DNA of 64,000 nt from Flavobacterium lipolyticum (GCF_020905335.1 NZ_JAJJMN010000002.1:1302001-1366000); one strand, 5' to 3'. Positions 17,884-29,000 are shown, numbered from the stretch's first letter. Numbers and translations: made by a program. Notes: generated by a model from the sequence alone, not told the origin.

Positions 17884-20067
17884 TTATACTTCGATCAAAA
17901 TTTCTTTTTTAACCGGACTGTCCACCATTTGAAAAGCAAATTCTGCAGAAGTAAAATACTTTCCGGCACTCTTTTCTGTAGTATCCATCCAATCTTTTTC
18001 TACCAGTTTCTTGTGCATTACAGCGGCTAAACCTGCTACGTCTAAGATCCTGTTTTTTAGCAAACCATTATTTAATTCTCGATTAACATCGGCAGTTCCG
18101 TCAACTATTACCTGATTGGTACCATCTTCATTTTTTATATTTTTTTTGTAACCGCCTTTATCGATTTTTAGTCCAAAATGAAGACCTTCATAAGGCTGTT
18201 TTATAATGATACGGGCAATATTCCCATTGAAAATCCCTAAAAAAATATCCGAATCAATTCGTTCAAAACGCAGGGCATTAAGAGCCTTATTTTGAGCATC
18301 AAAGGCCATAATTTCTAATCCTCTCCAGCCCGAAACCAGGTCAGAGCGAAATAAAAAGCCCGTAGTATTTAATCTTCTGCCGTATATTTCTCCTTCTTTA
18401 TCAATTACAACAGATCCGGTGTTATACCCCTCTATAAATTGGCCACTTATCGTCATTTCGAGTAACGGATCATGGTTTGCTACCCTGCCAATGCTAAGCG
18501 CTCCGTCAAGCAATGCCTCAATCCAGTTTGGATCTACATAAAACAGGGAAAGTGTGCCGGAATAAGTATCTTCCTTGATGTGATGCTCCTTTTGCAATAA
18601 AAATTCATGAGGCAAGAGATAAGAAAAAGGAATACCGTTTACGCTATATAAGTTGTTTAAAAAACGTTTCACTTCTGTTGGAACATCTACTATTTCATCG
18701 AACCTCTTTTCTGTTGCCAATTCCGTTTCAACCTTGTCAATCGCGCCTAAATAATGAATTACTTTATCTTTTAAATAAAGGGTACTGTTGTCTTCAAGAA
18801 TAGTATTTAGAAGCGCTTCTTTTGTTTTGCCGGCAGTAAACTGAGTTTGCGCTAGTCGCCAGTTTAGTAATGCTTTTGCGAACTCCTGATTTTGCAAACC
18901 AAGGATACGTCCTAATTGCCATGCTGCTGCAAAAGAAATATCAAAAAACCCCGTTGTTTTATCGTACCGCAAAGCAGCATCTGAAGAGGAGAACGAAACC
19001 GTTTTTGAAGTAGACGGAAATAATTTTGGAACAAACGGCCCATGATACCAGCTAATCGTACTGGCTCCTGTTCTAGTTAAATGTTCCAGGGGTACATAAC
19101 CCGAATCAAAATAAGGACGCAATTCAATTGCTTCGTTTTCTCTTTGAATACTGATCGGTTTTATATCCACACTGTTCACTAATTGCGAAAAGCTCGCATT
19201 GCCCGAATCCATAAAATTCCAGCTGGCAAGTACAACAAGTCTGATCTTAATGTCGGTCGGAATATTTGCTTTGGGGCTTGCATCTGCTAGATAACGGGTA
19301 TGCCCTTCCAAAGAAACTACTATTGCCGTATTCTGTTTTCCGCTTGCTGGTAGTCGGTTGCCCACAATAACAGAAAAAACTCCGTTGCCATCCGCATTTA
19401 GGTCAGTGATGCCTTCTTTGTCTTTATTTTCAATACTCACTTCTTTTGCATGTGCCAGTAAGGAAAGACTTTCCATATAGGGGACATGCGTTTCAAATTG
19501 TTCCTTTGTAAGATCAATGGTAAAGCAACCATCTGTGCTTTTTTCCCATTCCATTAATTGCAGCACCTCTTCTTTAATTGCTGATTGCGTACCAAAAATT
19601 TCAGGCCGAATAATTCCATCTGCTGTATCAGACTGAATCACTGCGGCAAGTGTATTTTTTTCTATTTGCAGCTGACTCATCTCGTCTTCATCAAAAAGAA
19701 GAAGTGCCATCCAGGGCACTGGTGGCGAATCCAGCGTATTGCGCTTTTCTTCAGGAGTTGTACTTCTCTGAAAAACCGGGGGCAAACCGTCTATAGTACG
19801 TTCCCAGGGCAGGGTTCTTCGGGTAAAAACAAGGTGCGGCAACGACTCAGAATAACTCCCCGATTTGTTTGCAGGCGGATACACCGAATAAATATCATTT
19901 GGATTAAGCGTAAAACGTGCCGCATCAACACCAAAATCAAATGTCTTTTTTATATCCTGAATACTTCTATTCTCTTTTAAGATCCGTTGGTTTACTTCAG
20001 TCGTATATTTACCGGCCACCATTGGAGGCAAAAAACACTGCACTATTTTAGTATGCTCACTCATCAT
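17884..20067 (-). CDS. Large protein of unknown function (727 aa)
   Basis: I do not recognise the family. Either of two adjacent ATG codons (20067 or 20064) could start it. No signal peptide is present. Notable segments are IVQCFLPPMVAGKYTTEVNQ at the N-terminus, LVFTRRTLPWERTIDGLPP and PPVPWMALLLFDEDEMSQL. The middle contains FDISFAAAWQLGRILGL and FAKALLNWRLAQ. The protein looks like a multi-domain, mostly beta structural protein. It starts 19 bases after the DUF6603 gene and ends 12 bases before the 1183-residue gene. Confidence 0.6.
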   Translation of the reverse strand: MMSEHTKIVQCFLPPMVAGKYTTEVNQRILKENRSIQDIKKTFDFGVDAARFTLNPNDIYSVYPPANKSGSYSESLPHLVFTRRTLPWERTIDGLPPVFQRSTTPEEKRNTLDSPPVPWMALLLFDEDEMSQLQIEKNTLAAVIQSDTADGIIRPEIFGTQSAIKEEVLQLMEWEKSTDGCFTIDLTKEQFETHVPYMESLSLLAHAKEVSIENKDKEGITDLNADGNGVFSVIVGNRLPASGKQNTAIVVSLEGHTRYLADASPKANIPTDIKIRLVVLASWNFMDSGNASFSQLVNSVDIKPISIQRENEAIELRPYFDSGYVPLEHLTRTGASTISWYHGPFVPKLFPSTSKTVSFSSSDAALRYDKTTGFFDISFAAAWQLGRILGLQNQEFAKALLNWRLAQTQFTAGKTKEALLNTILEDNSTLYLKDKVIHYLGAIDKVETELATEKRFDEIVDVPTEVKRFLNNLYSVNGIPFSYLLPHEFLLQKEHHIKEDTYSGTLSLFYVDPNWIEALLDGALSIGRVANHDPLLEMTISGQFIEGYNTGSVVIDKEGEIYGRRLNTTGFLFRSDLVSGWRGLEIMAFDAQNKALNALRFERIDSDIFLGIFNGNIARIIIKQPYEGLHFGLKIDKGGYKKNIKNEDGTNQVIVDGTADVNRELNNGLLKNRILDVAGLAAVMHKKLVEKDWMDTTEKSAGKYFTSAEFAFQMVDSPVKKEILIEV

Positions 20068-20086
20068 TTAGTTTTTATACGATACA

Positions 20087-23000
20087 TTATTTTACGTCGG
20101 TACTGTATTGCGGTATTTGCCCGATCTCACATAAGACAGGGATACCATTAAAATACACTTCCTCGTTCGTCATATTGGTAAAAATTGCCGCCTCATCGAT
20201 ATCCGAAAGACTCTCATCAAAACCTTCTTTAAGAAGCGCATGTATTTTTTTTCGACGGATCGTTACTGCTGCGTCTTCGTATGTTTTTTCAAGTATACCG
20301 GCGATTTTTACTTTATGTTCCTCGTCGTAGTACCCCAAAACTTCAAAGGCATGATAGGCTTCACCGGCTCTTGCTAACGAAAACTTCCAGAAAAATTTCT
20401 GTTCAGTCCTATCAAACAACGCTGAGAAATCAAATGTCCGTATTTGTGCAACTTCCGGTAAAGCCGGAGGCTGTAACACCAAACCACTAAGCACATTTTG
20501 AATTACTTTTGAGGTGCCCGGATTCAAATTATTGTGTACTGAATCTTCTCCGCTCCATAACGCTTCTGCTACTCCTTTGGCCAAACACAAAACGGCTACG
20601 TCCATTTTAACATTATGGAGGATGATATCCACATTCATTTCAAAAGACACCGCATCTTTTTTAAAGCCACACGGTCGTATACCAATGTTTCTTTCTCTTT
20701 CGGCATAGGTTCTAGCACCTGCTTCAGATTTCATTCTTGTATCTTTGGCGACTTCTTTGTCGTTTATTTTTAAAACTAAAACAGGGATAAATGAATCTAT
20801 TGTAATCGCCAATTGAGAAGGGTTTATGACGGGAAATTTAGCTTCTCCCTTGACCTCTATCAGTCCATTACTAATGGAGATATTCGTTGGCTCCGGGCTT
20901 GTGACCGTAGCCGTTTCAAGTCTGTTTTGTTCACGTCCGGTTGCTTTTTTCTGCGGAATAAAACCTGTTGAAAACTCCTCCCAATTGAGTTTTTTCGGTT
21001 TCTGTTTAGAAGAATCTCCAAAAGGGATCGTAAATGAAAAGATAACCCAATCGACATAGGCTTCTCCTGCAAAAGGGGGCCCCCAGATATGTAATTGCGC
21101 TCCCATTTCAAAACTAAAATGGACCCGAATAAATACAATTTTAATATCGGCCTCAATTTTAATGGTGATGCCCATATCAATATAATATTGAAAAGGAGCC
21201 CAAAAAATTAACATATCTGCCCATATTACAATAGACACTTTTACAATAGAAGTCTTAAAAAGAACTTCCCATTTACCTCCTGCCATAATTGCCGAAGAAG
21301 TAAGCGCATAGTACATTTCTCCTTTAATAGACATCAGATCACTGACTCTCCAACTTAAGGCTAACCTTGGTACAGCAGGATAATGAGCCGGTTTTATAAA
21401 TTTTGGATGATAGCCCCCAAGCGTAATGACAAAATCACCTTCATGAGGTCCTTTTATCCAGGTGTAAAAAGCAAAGCCTCCCGATAATCTGCAATCTCTT
21501 GAAAGAACATATGAATTTGGTGTAATAACAGCTTCAACGGAGATTACATCACTTCCGGGGCCAAAATGAGCCAGAATCGCGAATTCTATATAGACGATGG
21601 GCTCAGGTGCCATTGATTTTTCGGGCCAGCTCAATCTGGAAAGCCCCAGAATGGCAAATTCAAGCTGTGTCCCAAAATTCACGGTCAATAAAACAAACGA
21701 TTCAATAAGCTTAAAAGAAGTGAATTTGATCCCTACCGCCAACCAATAATCCCCAATAGAAATTTCGATTGGTTTTTTGCCATTTTTCATTGGTGTTTCC
21801 AATGAAGCCAGCACGGCTAATAATCCCTCATCTTTTTCCGGCTTCATGGCCAAAGCTACAAGCGGGAACAGGGCTACCTCGTCAATAGACGGTACATTTA
21901 CCTTACGATTGTAGCCAAATCCGGCTGCAATTCCTGTTACAAAAAAGAAGGCCGGGCCTCCAATCGGTCCATCAAAAACGCCATAAATAAATAAAGAGGC
22001 CTCATCACTTACTTTGGCATAAGATCCTATGGCGGCAATCGTAAAACGACTTACTTTTATAATTGCTCCTCCGTTGTAAACATCAATCTTTTTTCCTTCA
22101 TAAATGGCTGTTGCGTGCAAAAATGCTCCGGATATTTCTATCGGAGGCGCTTTATAAGAAAGCCCCAATCCGTCTAAATAGAAATCCGGTATTGAAGGCG
22201 GCCAGTGCAGTTTAAAACCGAGACCAAACCCCATTAACTGTAACCCCATTCCTTTCATTTCCATTGAGGCATCGAGCAGCATAATAACGCTGCTGTTCTG
22301 ATAAGCAAAACCCAATCTTTGAATGGTTATAGGGCCAATTTTTTTATCTAATTTTTTCCATTTTGCATTAGAAGCCCCCCCCTTTTCTAAAGGTACGACA
22401 GCGGTAACAGTAGTTTGCTTTGACTGTTCCGGTTCTTTATAGTCCTGATCCGTCCCGTTAGTTAAAACATAATATTCTTCTTTCTTATTGATCTCCAACA
22501 GTGTGGTAATATTAAAACCGGAACTAATAGCAACTTGCGGTAATCCGTCAAATTGTTCCAATTCTTCTTTTCCAAAAGTTCCGCCCGCGTAAATGGCTAA
22601 AACCTCTTTAAAAGCAAAGGCATTGTTCTCAGATAAGATTGGGCCTGCTAAAGGAAGATCTTTTAAATCTAAATTGATTCCCGATCCCATTCCAAAAAAT
22701 AATCCGGAGGTATTCTTTGTTTTCTTATAAAGCAAGAAAGCCTTAAATTCTTTTAGGGTAAAAGAAACCTCAGGCATTTTATATGTGGCTTCCTCCCCAA
22801 AGAATTTTGTAGCGATTCCTCTTAAATCAATCGTTACTTCCCCTTTATTCTGATAGTTAGCATACACATACCATATTCCTTTATCCTGAGCAAATTCAAG
22901 CGAGAAAAAGTGCTCATCCACTTTTAAGATCCCTCCAAACAAAAAGGTCTTTACTCCCTCTATTACTTGAGAATGGATTACAATTCCGGCATCAAAATCT

Positions 23001-23377
23001 TTTTCGTTTATATTTATTTTGCAGTCAAACTCAATTTTAAATTCTGTTTCGTCAATTCCTCCGGTTCCGTAGGTTACGCAGAACCGTTTGAAAGCAACAG
23101 CATTTAAAATCTCAGGAATCTCGATCTCCTTTTCGGTACAACAATTAACTAAATCCTGTACGGTTAAACCCTCTTTTTTTTCAGACTCCAGCGAAGCATA
23201 TAAAAAACTTTCTTTTTCTGCCTTTTCATTAATTCTCTTTCTATAACCTATTGTAATCGCAACAGCAACAGGATCAAACGAATTTCCTAAGTGGAATTCT
23301 GTCTGCCCTGTAAGTTCCAACAATAAAGAGTTTGAATCTGACATATTTAAAAGATATTGGGGTAAGTCAACTGGCAA
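20087..23377 (-). CDS. DUF6603-domain protein (1096 aa)
   Basis: Residues about 340-830 match the style of DUF6603: HWPPSIPDFYLDGLGLSYKA, FIYGVFDGPIGGPAFFFVTG, YNRKVNVPSIDEVALFP, VEAVITPNSYVLSRDCRLSG and WGPPFAGEAYVDWVIFSFTI. Long runs of alternating hydrophobic and polar residues with many glycines and aromatics suggest an extended beta sheet or solenoid with one greasy face. No signal peptide is present. DUF6603 proteins are large and functionally uncharacterised. The gene is 101 bases downstream of the 231-residue gene and leads the run of three giants. Confidence 0.75.
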   Translation of the reverse strand: MPVDLPQYLLNMSDSNSLLLELTGQTEFHLGNSFDPVAVAITIGYRKRINEKAEKESFLYASLESEKKEGLTVQDLVNCCTEKEIEIPEILNAVAFKRFCVTYGTGGIDETEFKIEFDCKININEKDFDAGIVIHSQVIEGVKTFLFGGILKVDEHFFSLEFAQDKGIWYVYANYQNKGEVTIDLRGIATKFFGEEATYKMPEVSFTLKEFKAFLLYKKTKNTSGLFFGMGSGINLDLKDLPLAGPILSENNAFAFKEVLAIYAGGTFGKEELEQFDGLPQVAISSGFNITTLLEINKKEEYYVLTNGTDQDYKEPEQSKQTTVTAVVPLEKGGASNAKWKKLDKKIGPITIQRLGFAYQNSSVIMLLDASMEMKGMGLQLMGFGLGFKLHWPPSIPDFYLDGLGLSYKAPPIEISGAFLHATAIYEGKKIDVYNGGAIIKVSRFTIAAIGSYAKVSDEASLFIYGVFDGPIGGPAFFFVTGIAAGFGYNRKVNVPSIDEVALFPLVALAMKPEKDEGLLAVLASLETPMKNGKKPIEISIGDYWLAVGIKFTSFKLIESFVLLTVNFGTQLEFAILGLSRLSWPEKSMAPEPIVYIEFAILAHFGPGSDVISVEAVITPNSYVLSRDCRLSGGFAFYTWIKGPHEGDFVITLGGYHPKFIKPAHYPAVPRLALSWRVSDLMSIKGEMYYALTSSAIMAGGKWEVLFKTSIVKVSIVIWADMLIFWAPFQYYIDMGITIKIEADIKIVFIRVHFSFEMGAQLHIWGPPFAGEAYVDWVIFSFTIPFGDSSKQKPKKLNWEEFSTGFIPQKKATGREQNRLETATVTSPEPTNISISNGLIEVKGEAKFPVINPSQLAITIDSFIPVLVLKINDKEVAKDTRMKSEAGARTYAERERNIGIRPCGFKKDAVSFEMNVDIILHNVKMDVAVLCLAKGVAEALWSGEDSVHNNLNPGTSKVIQNVLSGLVLQPPALPEVAQIRTFDFSALFDRTEQKFFWKFSLARAGEAYHAFEVLGYYDEEHKVKIAGILEKTYEDAAVTIRRKKIHALLKEGFDESLSDIDEAAIFTNMTNEEVYFNGIPVLCEIGQIPQYSTDVK

Positions 23378-23478
23378 TCAGTCTCCTGAACGCACTATCA
23401 TTGTAGTCAAGGATAGTATAAATTGCTCTTTTTGAATTTACAACTCCTTAGATATGGATTTTGATTGTGTGTAAAATA

Positions 23479-24174
23479 TTATTCTGCCAACGCCTTAGTA
23501 TCAACAACTACCGGAGTATTGGTCACTCTAAAACCTGCTTTTTTGATGATAAACTTTCCAAATTTAAAGTCACTCTCCTTTTGCGTTTGCACATCAAAAT
23601 CGAAGGTATTTTGGGTGATATTGAAATAAAACTCTTTAAAAACAATCGATAAATCTTCTGGTTTATTATCCTTTTCACTTTCAGGATAAGCTGGTTTTTC
23701 AGTATCACCGGTTTTATCCTGAATCCACTCTACCAAATTCTTAAGTTTGATGCTGGAACCCGGTTTACCATCTTCTTTATCACTAAAATCGATAATCCAG
23801 TCTGCTTTTGGATTTTTGACAGAAGGAATATTCCCTATCCTCACACTAACCACTACAGCAGGTTCTGATTTGTCTTTTGGGCCAATTTCTATCTCTCCGT
23901 TTAAACCAAATTTGTAGTTTGAAACATTTATTAATCCACTAATCGTATATTTGGTCTTATCGATAGTCATTCTTCCGCCAACCGCTCTGGCTATCACCTT
24001 ATCAGCATCCTTCCAGGTCACCTGAATATTATCAGTAGATATCCAATCTGAAATAATTCCATCAGCCACAATTGTGCTGGAATAAGCGATTTGATTGTCA
24101 AATTTTTTTACATTTTCTTCAGATAATAGATCTGAAGTTCTAAGATTTTTAATTTCTGTGATTGCTACTGCCAT
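23479..24174 (-). CDS. Hypothetical protein, first intact gene of the large cluster
   Basis: 231 residues, start MAVAITEIKNLRTSDLL, no signal peptide, predicted mainly beta. Segments such as VEWIQDKTGDTEKPAYPESE and FYFNITQNTFDFDVQTQKES recall the substrate-independent part of the DUF6603 neighbour, so it may be a small companion subunit; that is inference. It sits 23 bases after the broken collar gene and 101 bases before the DUF6603 gene. Confidence 0.6.
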   Translation of the reverse strand: MAVAITEIKNLRTSDLLSEENVKKFDNQIAYSSTIVADGIISDWISTDNIQVTWKDADKVIARAVGGRMTIDKTKYTISGLINVSNYKFGLNGEIEIGPKDKSEPAVVVSVRIGNIPSVKNPKADWIIDFSDKEDGKPGSSIKLKNLVEWIQDKTGDTEKPAYPESEKDNKPEDLSIVFKEFYFNITQNTFDFDVQTQKESDFKFGKFIIKKAGFRVTNTPVVVDTKALAE

Positions 24175-24197
24175 AGTTGTTGATTTTAGAATATTTA

Positions 24198-24915
24198 TTA
24201 GTATTTAATTATATAATTCATAGCCAACCATTTTGGACGGTTATCTCCTGTATAGGTATCACTCCGAAAAACGGGTGCCTTTACGGTAACGAGATGGTGG
24301 TGACTACCGGCGTATTCGGTACCAATTTCCTTCACATCAGTACCATCAGTATCAAGACCGGAATGACCTACGCCACCAAAATCTTTTTTGTACCAGCGCT
24401 TCGGAAATTCATGATTATGATAACCGACTGTAGTGGTGATAGTTGACGTTTCCGGCGGGGTGATCAAATGCGAATGCCTGTCTGCATTGCCATTTTTGCC
24501 AACCTGTTCTGTTACATTTGCCGCATTTGCTCCCATAACAAAGGTTTGTCTTAAATCAGGAACTCTAAATTGTCCATTTCCTCCTCCATACAACGTGCCT
24601 GTTACGCTAAAAAGTTCACTTTTGTCACCTGACTGTCGCATAAGAACTTCCGTCGCACAATAGCCAGTCCTCCGGTATTTTTGAACCTGCAAAAGCCAAA
24701 ATAGATCCAACTGGCATAATACTACCCGTTTTATCTGCAATTCTTCCTTCAGACTTAATGTTTCCATCTACCTAAAGTTTCTCCTTTGGATCTGTTGTTC
24801 CTATGCCAACATTACCATTGGGAAGTATTTTTAGCGCATCGTTTTGTACAAACGATACTTGAACATTTGCCACTAAGCAAACAATAAGCGTTACGATGTT
24901 TATTCCTTTTTTCAT
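24198..24915 (-). pseudogene. Secreted collar-domain protein broken by a stop and a frameshift
   Basis: From ATG 24915 the frame reads a signal peptide (MKKGINIVTLIVCLVANVQ) and LKILPNGNVGIGTTDPKEKL. A TAG at 24774-24772 (codon 48, where CAG would fit) then stops it. The frame resumes VDGNIKSEGRI ... MPVGSILAFAGSKIPEDWLL and CDGSSY, then shifts near 24640 into the frame that encodes LYGGGNGQFRVPDLRQTFV, HSHLITPPETSTITT and NRPKWLAMNYIIKY. Restored, it would be about 238 residues, a collar protein with a leader like the S74 protein at the other end of the cluster. It is the first gene of the cluster. Confidence 0.8.
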
Positions 24916-25135
24916 ATAATTTGATATTAGTGTTATTTATTTAAAAATTCAAACTCATATTTTTTTCCAAATGCCATATAATCATTTGATTCTTCCTAAG
25001 CGCTTCAACAATTTCGATCCATACAAGTGCACATTTAGTAAATTGAAAACTTTTAAAGCTTAAAAATTTTCTCGATCTTTTTTTTATTAAACCAAGTTTT
25101 TTTTTAAAGATAAGTTAGCCCCTATGATGTAAATT

Positions 25136-25163
25136 AAAAAAATGACATGAGTGCCATTTTTTT
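25136..25163. terminator. Hairpin, possibly bidirectional terminator
   Basis: AAAAAAATG ... CATTTTTTT with a 10-nt interior that can add a further G-C pair. It lies in the otherwise gene-free stretch between the minus-strand cluster and the plus-strand T9SS locus. Confidence 0.5.
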
Positions 25164-25240
25164 ATGTATAAAAAACCGAAATAACTGTACAAAAATATTT
25201 TTAGGCCAAGGGAAGTTTTGTCACATTTGAAATATGAAAG

Positions 25241-25270
25241 GAATACCTTTTTTGGCACAAAAAAATAAGG
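25241..25270 (+). repeat. att-like repeat, copy 1
   Basis: ATACCTTTTTTGGCACAAA continuing to TAAGG. It is nearly identical to 31413-31442 (one gap and two substitutions over about 29 bases) and similar at its core to 39250-39262. It may be a recombination end or a short dispersed repeat. Confidence 0.5.
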
Positions 25271-25317
25271 CAGTACTGTCGCATCTGCCATGTAAACTCG
25301 AAAGAAATCGCAGAGTT

Positions 25318-25499
25318 TGCAAATTCTGGCAAAAGTGAGCATCCCATTCCGGTAAAAGAGAGCAATTTGTTCCGGTTTAAAGTGACCACTCTATTCTTGT
25401 AAAAGAGATCAGTTGATTCCGGTTCAAAGTGACCACCTCAAAAAGCAGTGTTTATAAAGAATATCTTACTTGTTTTTAAAACAAAAGATATGGCAAATA
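25318..25499 (+). mobile_element. IS21-type left-end relic
   Basis: The sequence TGCAAATTCTGG followed by repeated ATTCCGGTAAAAGAGA and TCAAAGTGACCACC motifs, ending at ATGGCAAAT, closely follows the left end of the IS21 element at 44190. It also carries one extra internal repeat of about 50 bases. Similarity stops at the third codon of istA. It is therefore the end of a related but distinct IS21 copy whose body has been deleted. The rest of 24916-25680 holds no gene I can support. Confidence 0.75.
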
Positions 25500-25681
25500 T
25501 TTTCTCACTCATAACAGAAAATCTCTAACTCATAGCACTAAATTATTCATTTAAAGCATTTTTTTTATTTGTATTACAATCAGATATTAGTTTTACTTCA
25601 AAAACAAAGTTTAGCATAAAAAAGTAGTTCAATCTAAGATTTTTATTTTAAAAATAAAACAATATATTATCAGAGCATAAA

Positions 25682-26005
25682 TTGTCTTTTAGACGAAAAG
25701 TTAAATTTAATTTCCTTAAATATTTCCTTAAGGGAAAAAACGTAGAATGTTCTATCTGCGAGCAAAAATATATGACTTTTCTTCCCTTCGGATTAAAACA
25801 TAAAAGACCCAATGCACTTTGCCTGAATTGTTTTTCTCTGGAACGCCACAGACTTATCTGCCTGTTTTTTAAAAATAAAACGACACTCTTAAATTCTAAA
25901 ACCAGAATCAAGCTGTTTCATGTTGCGCCAGAATCGGCTTTTTTTGAGCATTTCAGAAAAAACAAAATGATTGATTATTATCCAATGGAAGTCTCTGGAA
26001 GATCG
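25682..26005 (+). pseudogene. SAM-dependent methyltransferase, N-terminal fragment
   Basis: The frame encodes a zinc-ribbon start (VECSICEQKYMTFLPFG ... NALCLNCFSLERHRL) and LFHVAPESAFFEHFRK plus DYYPME. This is the N-terminal half of a Bacteroidota class I methyltransferase family often found in glycan loci. The remainder of the Rossmann fold is missing: at about 26000 the sequence switches to the T9SS adhesin frame. No good ATG is present; the open frame begins at a TTG. Non-functional. Confidence 0.7.
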
Positions 26006-29000
26006 ATCCTGACTTAGATGGTGAAGATAAGGAAGATGGATTAGCCAATAATCGAAAAAGCATGGAGTATATCGATAACGATAACATCACTTTGCTTCGA
26101 GTAGTGCTGAACTCCATATTGAGAGCGCCTGTAAAAAGATTATATATGCCGGTTTATACTGGCAGGCCGTTTATATCAACGACAGGAGCAGGAAATTTAA
26201 CCCTAATAACGAAAACAACTTTTCAGGGACAAAACGTTTAGACGATTGGGAAAAAGTTAAGTTTAAACGTCCTTGGGATACCAATTATCAGGACATAACA
26301 GCAGATGAAATCATTTTCGACGGTTTAAATGAAACCAACATACGTGAAAGTTTTAGAAATGCTCCTTACCTGTGTTACGCAGACGTTACAAATCGCTTAA
26401 AAGAATTTGGAGATCCTAATGGTAATTATTTTGTTGCAAATGTTAAAGCAACCAAAGGAAGAAGGACTTTAGGTTCTACTTCCGGCTGGACATTAGTAAT
26501 TGTGTATGAAGACATCACACAGCCCAGTAAAAAAATTGTCACTTTTGATGGTTTTGTCGGAGTTCAAAGAGATGCAAATCAGGGAGAACTGACGGAACTC
26601 AATTTTACCGTTGACGGATTTATCACCCCCGCAGGTCCCGAACCGGTAAAGGCCACTATAGGTATTGTTTCTCAGGAGGGCGAATTGGCTTACCTGGGTG
26701 ACTATCTGAACATCAAAACGATAGGCAGCAATGGAAAGCCGGTGTTCAAATCTATTTTTAATGAGCTTAATGATGTGAGGAATGTTTTTAATTCTTCGAT
26801 AACCATTCCATCTGCCCCTTTATTTACAGATAGTCCGGTCATACCTGGTGCCGAATACATCACCAAAAGAAGCCCTTCCAGATTAAATACCTTCGGTTTT
26901 GATATGGATCTTATCAATATCAATAAAGGGTATTTACGGAACGGTCAAACATCGCTCGACCTTCAATTAACGACCGCCGGAGATGCTTATGCCGTTTCAT
27001 TAGTCACTTTAGCAATAGATATTGTACAACCAAATATTGTCATTAAACAAACGGTTACAAATGAAAATAATGTTGAAGTCAAAGACAATGAGGTTGTCAA
27101 TTTAGGAGAATACTTAAAATATAAAATAACCTTTAACAATAATGGCGATGACAATGCCAGAGAAGTTTTAATTAAGAGCATTCTGCCTAAAAATGTAATT
27201 TTTAATTATCCGCAAGACCTCACCAGTTTACCCAACGGTGTTACTGTAAGTTCAGTGGTCACTTATGATGCCAATGGCAATCAGTTATCGGGCTATAATC
27301 CCGAAACGAGAACCATTATTTTTGAAGTCTCAGACAGTTTAGTAAATATTGACGGCACCCCATCTGTTATCGAATTCAGAGTTAAGGTCGTTTCCTGTAT
27401 TACTTTAGATTCAGATCCAAATTTTGAACAGAGCTGCGACCTGACCATTACGAATGAGGTTTCTACCAGCTTCACGGGAGTTGTCAATCAAACCCATTTT
27501 AACGGTGACTCGGGTTTAATTTATAACTGTGAAAATATAGATGGAAAAACCAATAACATATTAAGCAATTTACTGTTTTGCGACAAACAGTCAGAAGCCC
27601 TATTATGTCCACCTAATACAATATTGTCAGCAGAAAATGGATTTGCGAGCTACAGTTGGTCCAAAAATCCATCGGGGATCCCTGTGTTTCAATCGGGTCA
27701 AACCATTACTGTAGACGCTATAGGGACTTATTATGTGGTCTGCACTCCTTTTGCAAACCCCTTACCCAATCAGGCTTGCGCCACACTTAAAGAAATTATC
27801 GAAGTCAAACCTTTCATCATGTCCGATCTGGATCCTCTGGGAGGAGCTTTTGGTGAGAAGATCATTTGTGCAGCTAACAATGCTAAGGAGTTAACCAACT
27901 TTTATCTGTGTCCCAATAGCCCTGTTAAAACTATTAATCTGAACATACCCGAAGGAGTGTCCTCTATAACATGGGAAAAAAGTAACTGTGCTCTCATTCC
28001 CGGCGCAACTTGCCCTGATGAATCCACAGCTTGTCAGTGGGATACTTTAAACAACAATAATAATCGAAATTATGCGATTACTTCAGAAGGACAATATCGT
28101 GTCATACTCAGTTACGGAACTAATTGTTCGGCTCCATTTTATTTCAACGTTTATGGCGAAATAGTACCAACAGCAACTTCTGAGAATATTTTTTGCCAAA
28201 CAGCAGGCAACATTACTGTCAATAGCCCGGCAATGGGAACCGGCTATGAATACAGTCTGGATAAAATAAATTATCAGACCAGTACAAATCTGCCCGTAAA
28301 AATTGCCGGAACCTATACGGTGTACATCAGACCCAATTCAACCAATAAGGCAAAGTGCTCTTATGAGATTCCTAATATCAAAATTGAACATAAAAACTTA
28401 AATATTACCCACAAAATCTCCAATTCAATTCTAAACTGTTTTGATGATACGGCCTCTATTGAAGTCACGGCAAACAACGTACGTTCCAATTATGTGTTTA
28501 CTATTTATTCCGGGAATGAAGTTCTAAAAACCTCTGGAACAATTGCAGGTAACACCTATACATTTGACAATTTGAAATCTGGCGACTATAATATTTTGGT
28601 TACTACAACAGACGGATGCGAAGCTCGTTATCCATTTACAATTACAGGTCCAAAAGTACTTACCGCCAGTACTCAAATTACTAAAGTTCCTACCTGTACT
28701 CCTGCCGAGATCACGGTGACTGCCATAGGCGGAACGCCTCCCTACACTTTTACGGTATTGGGCAATAATGCAAATGGTGAGGAATATCAAAAATATTATA
28801 CCGGTCCTAGTCCAATGAGTATCATCATACCAAATCATAGTTCCGCTATGAATTATCGATTTTATGTCATAGACGCGAATAATTGCAAAGAAGTTTATGC
28901 AGGGTCATTCAACTATAATCCATTAGAGGCTTTGACGTTAAAAATAAATTCATCAAAAAACATCAAATGCAAAGGAAATTTAACGGGTGAGCTTTCGGCC

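Noticed and set aside
25115..25389. Short minus-strand ORFs in the gap before the T9SS locus
   Set aside because: They overlap the terminator hairpin and the IS21 end; composition is unlike real genes.
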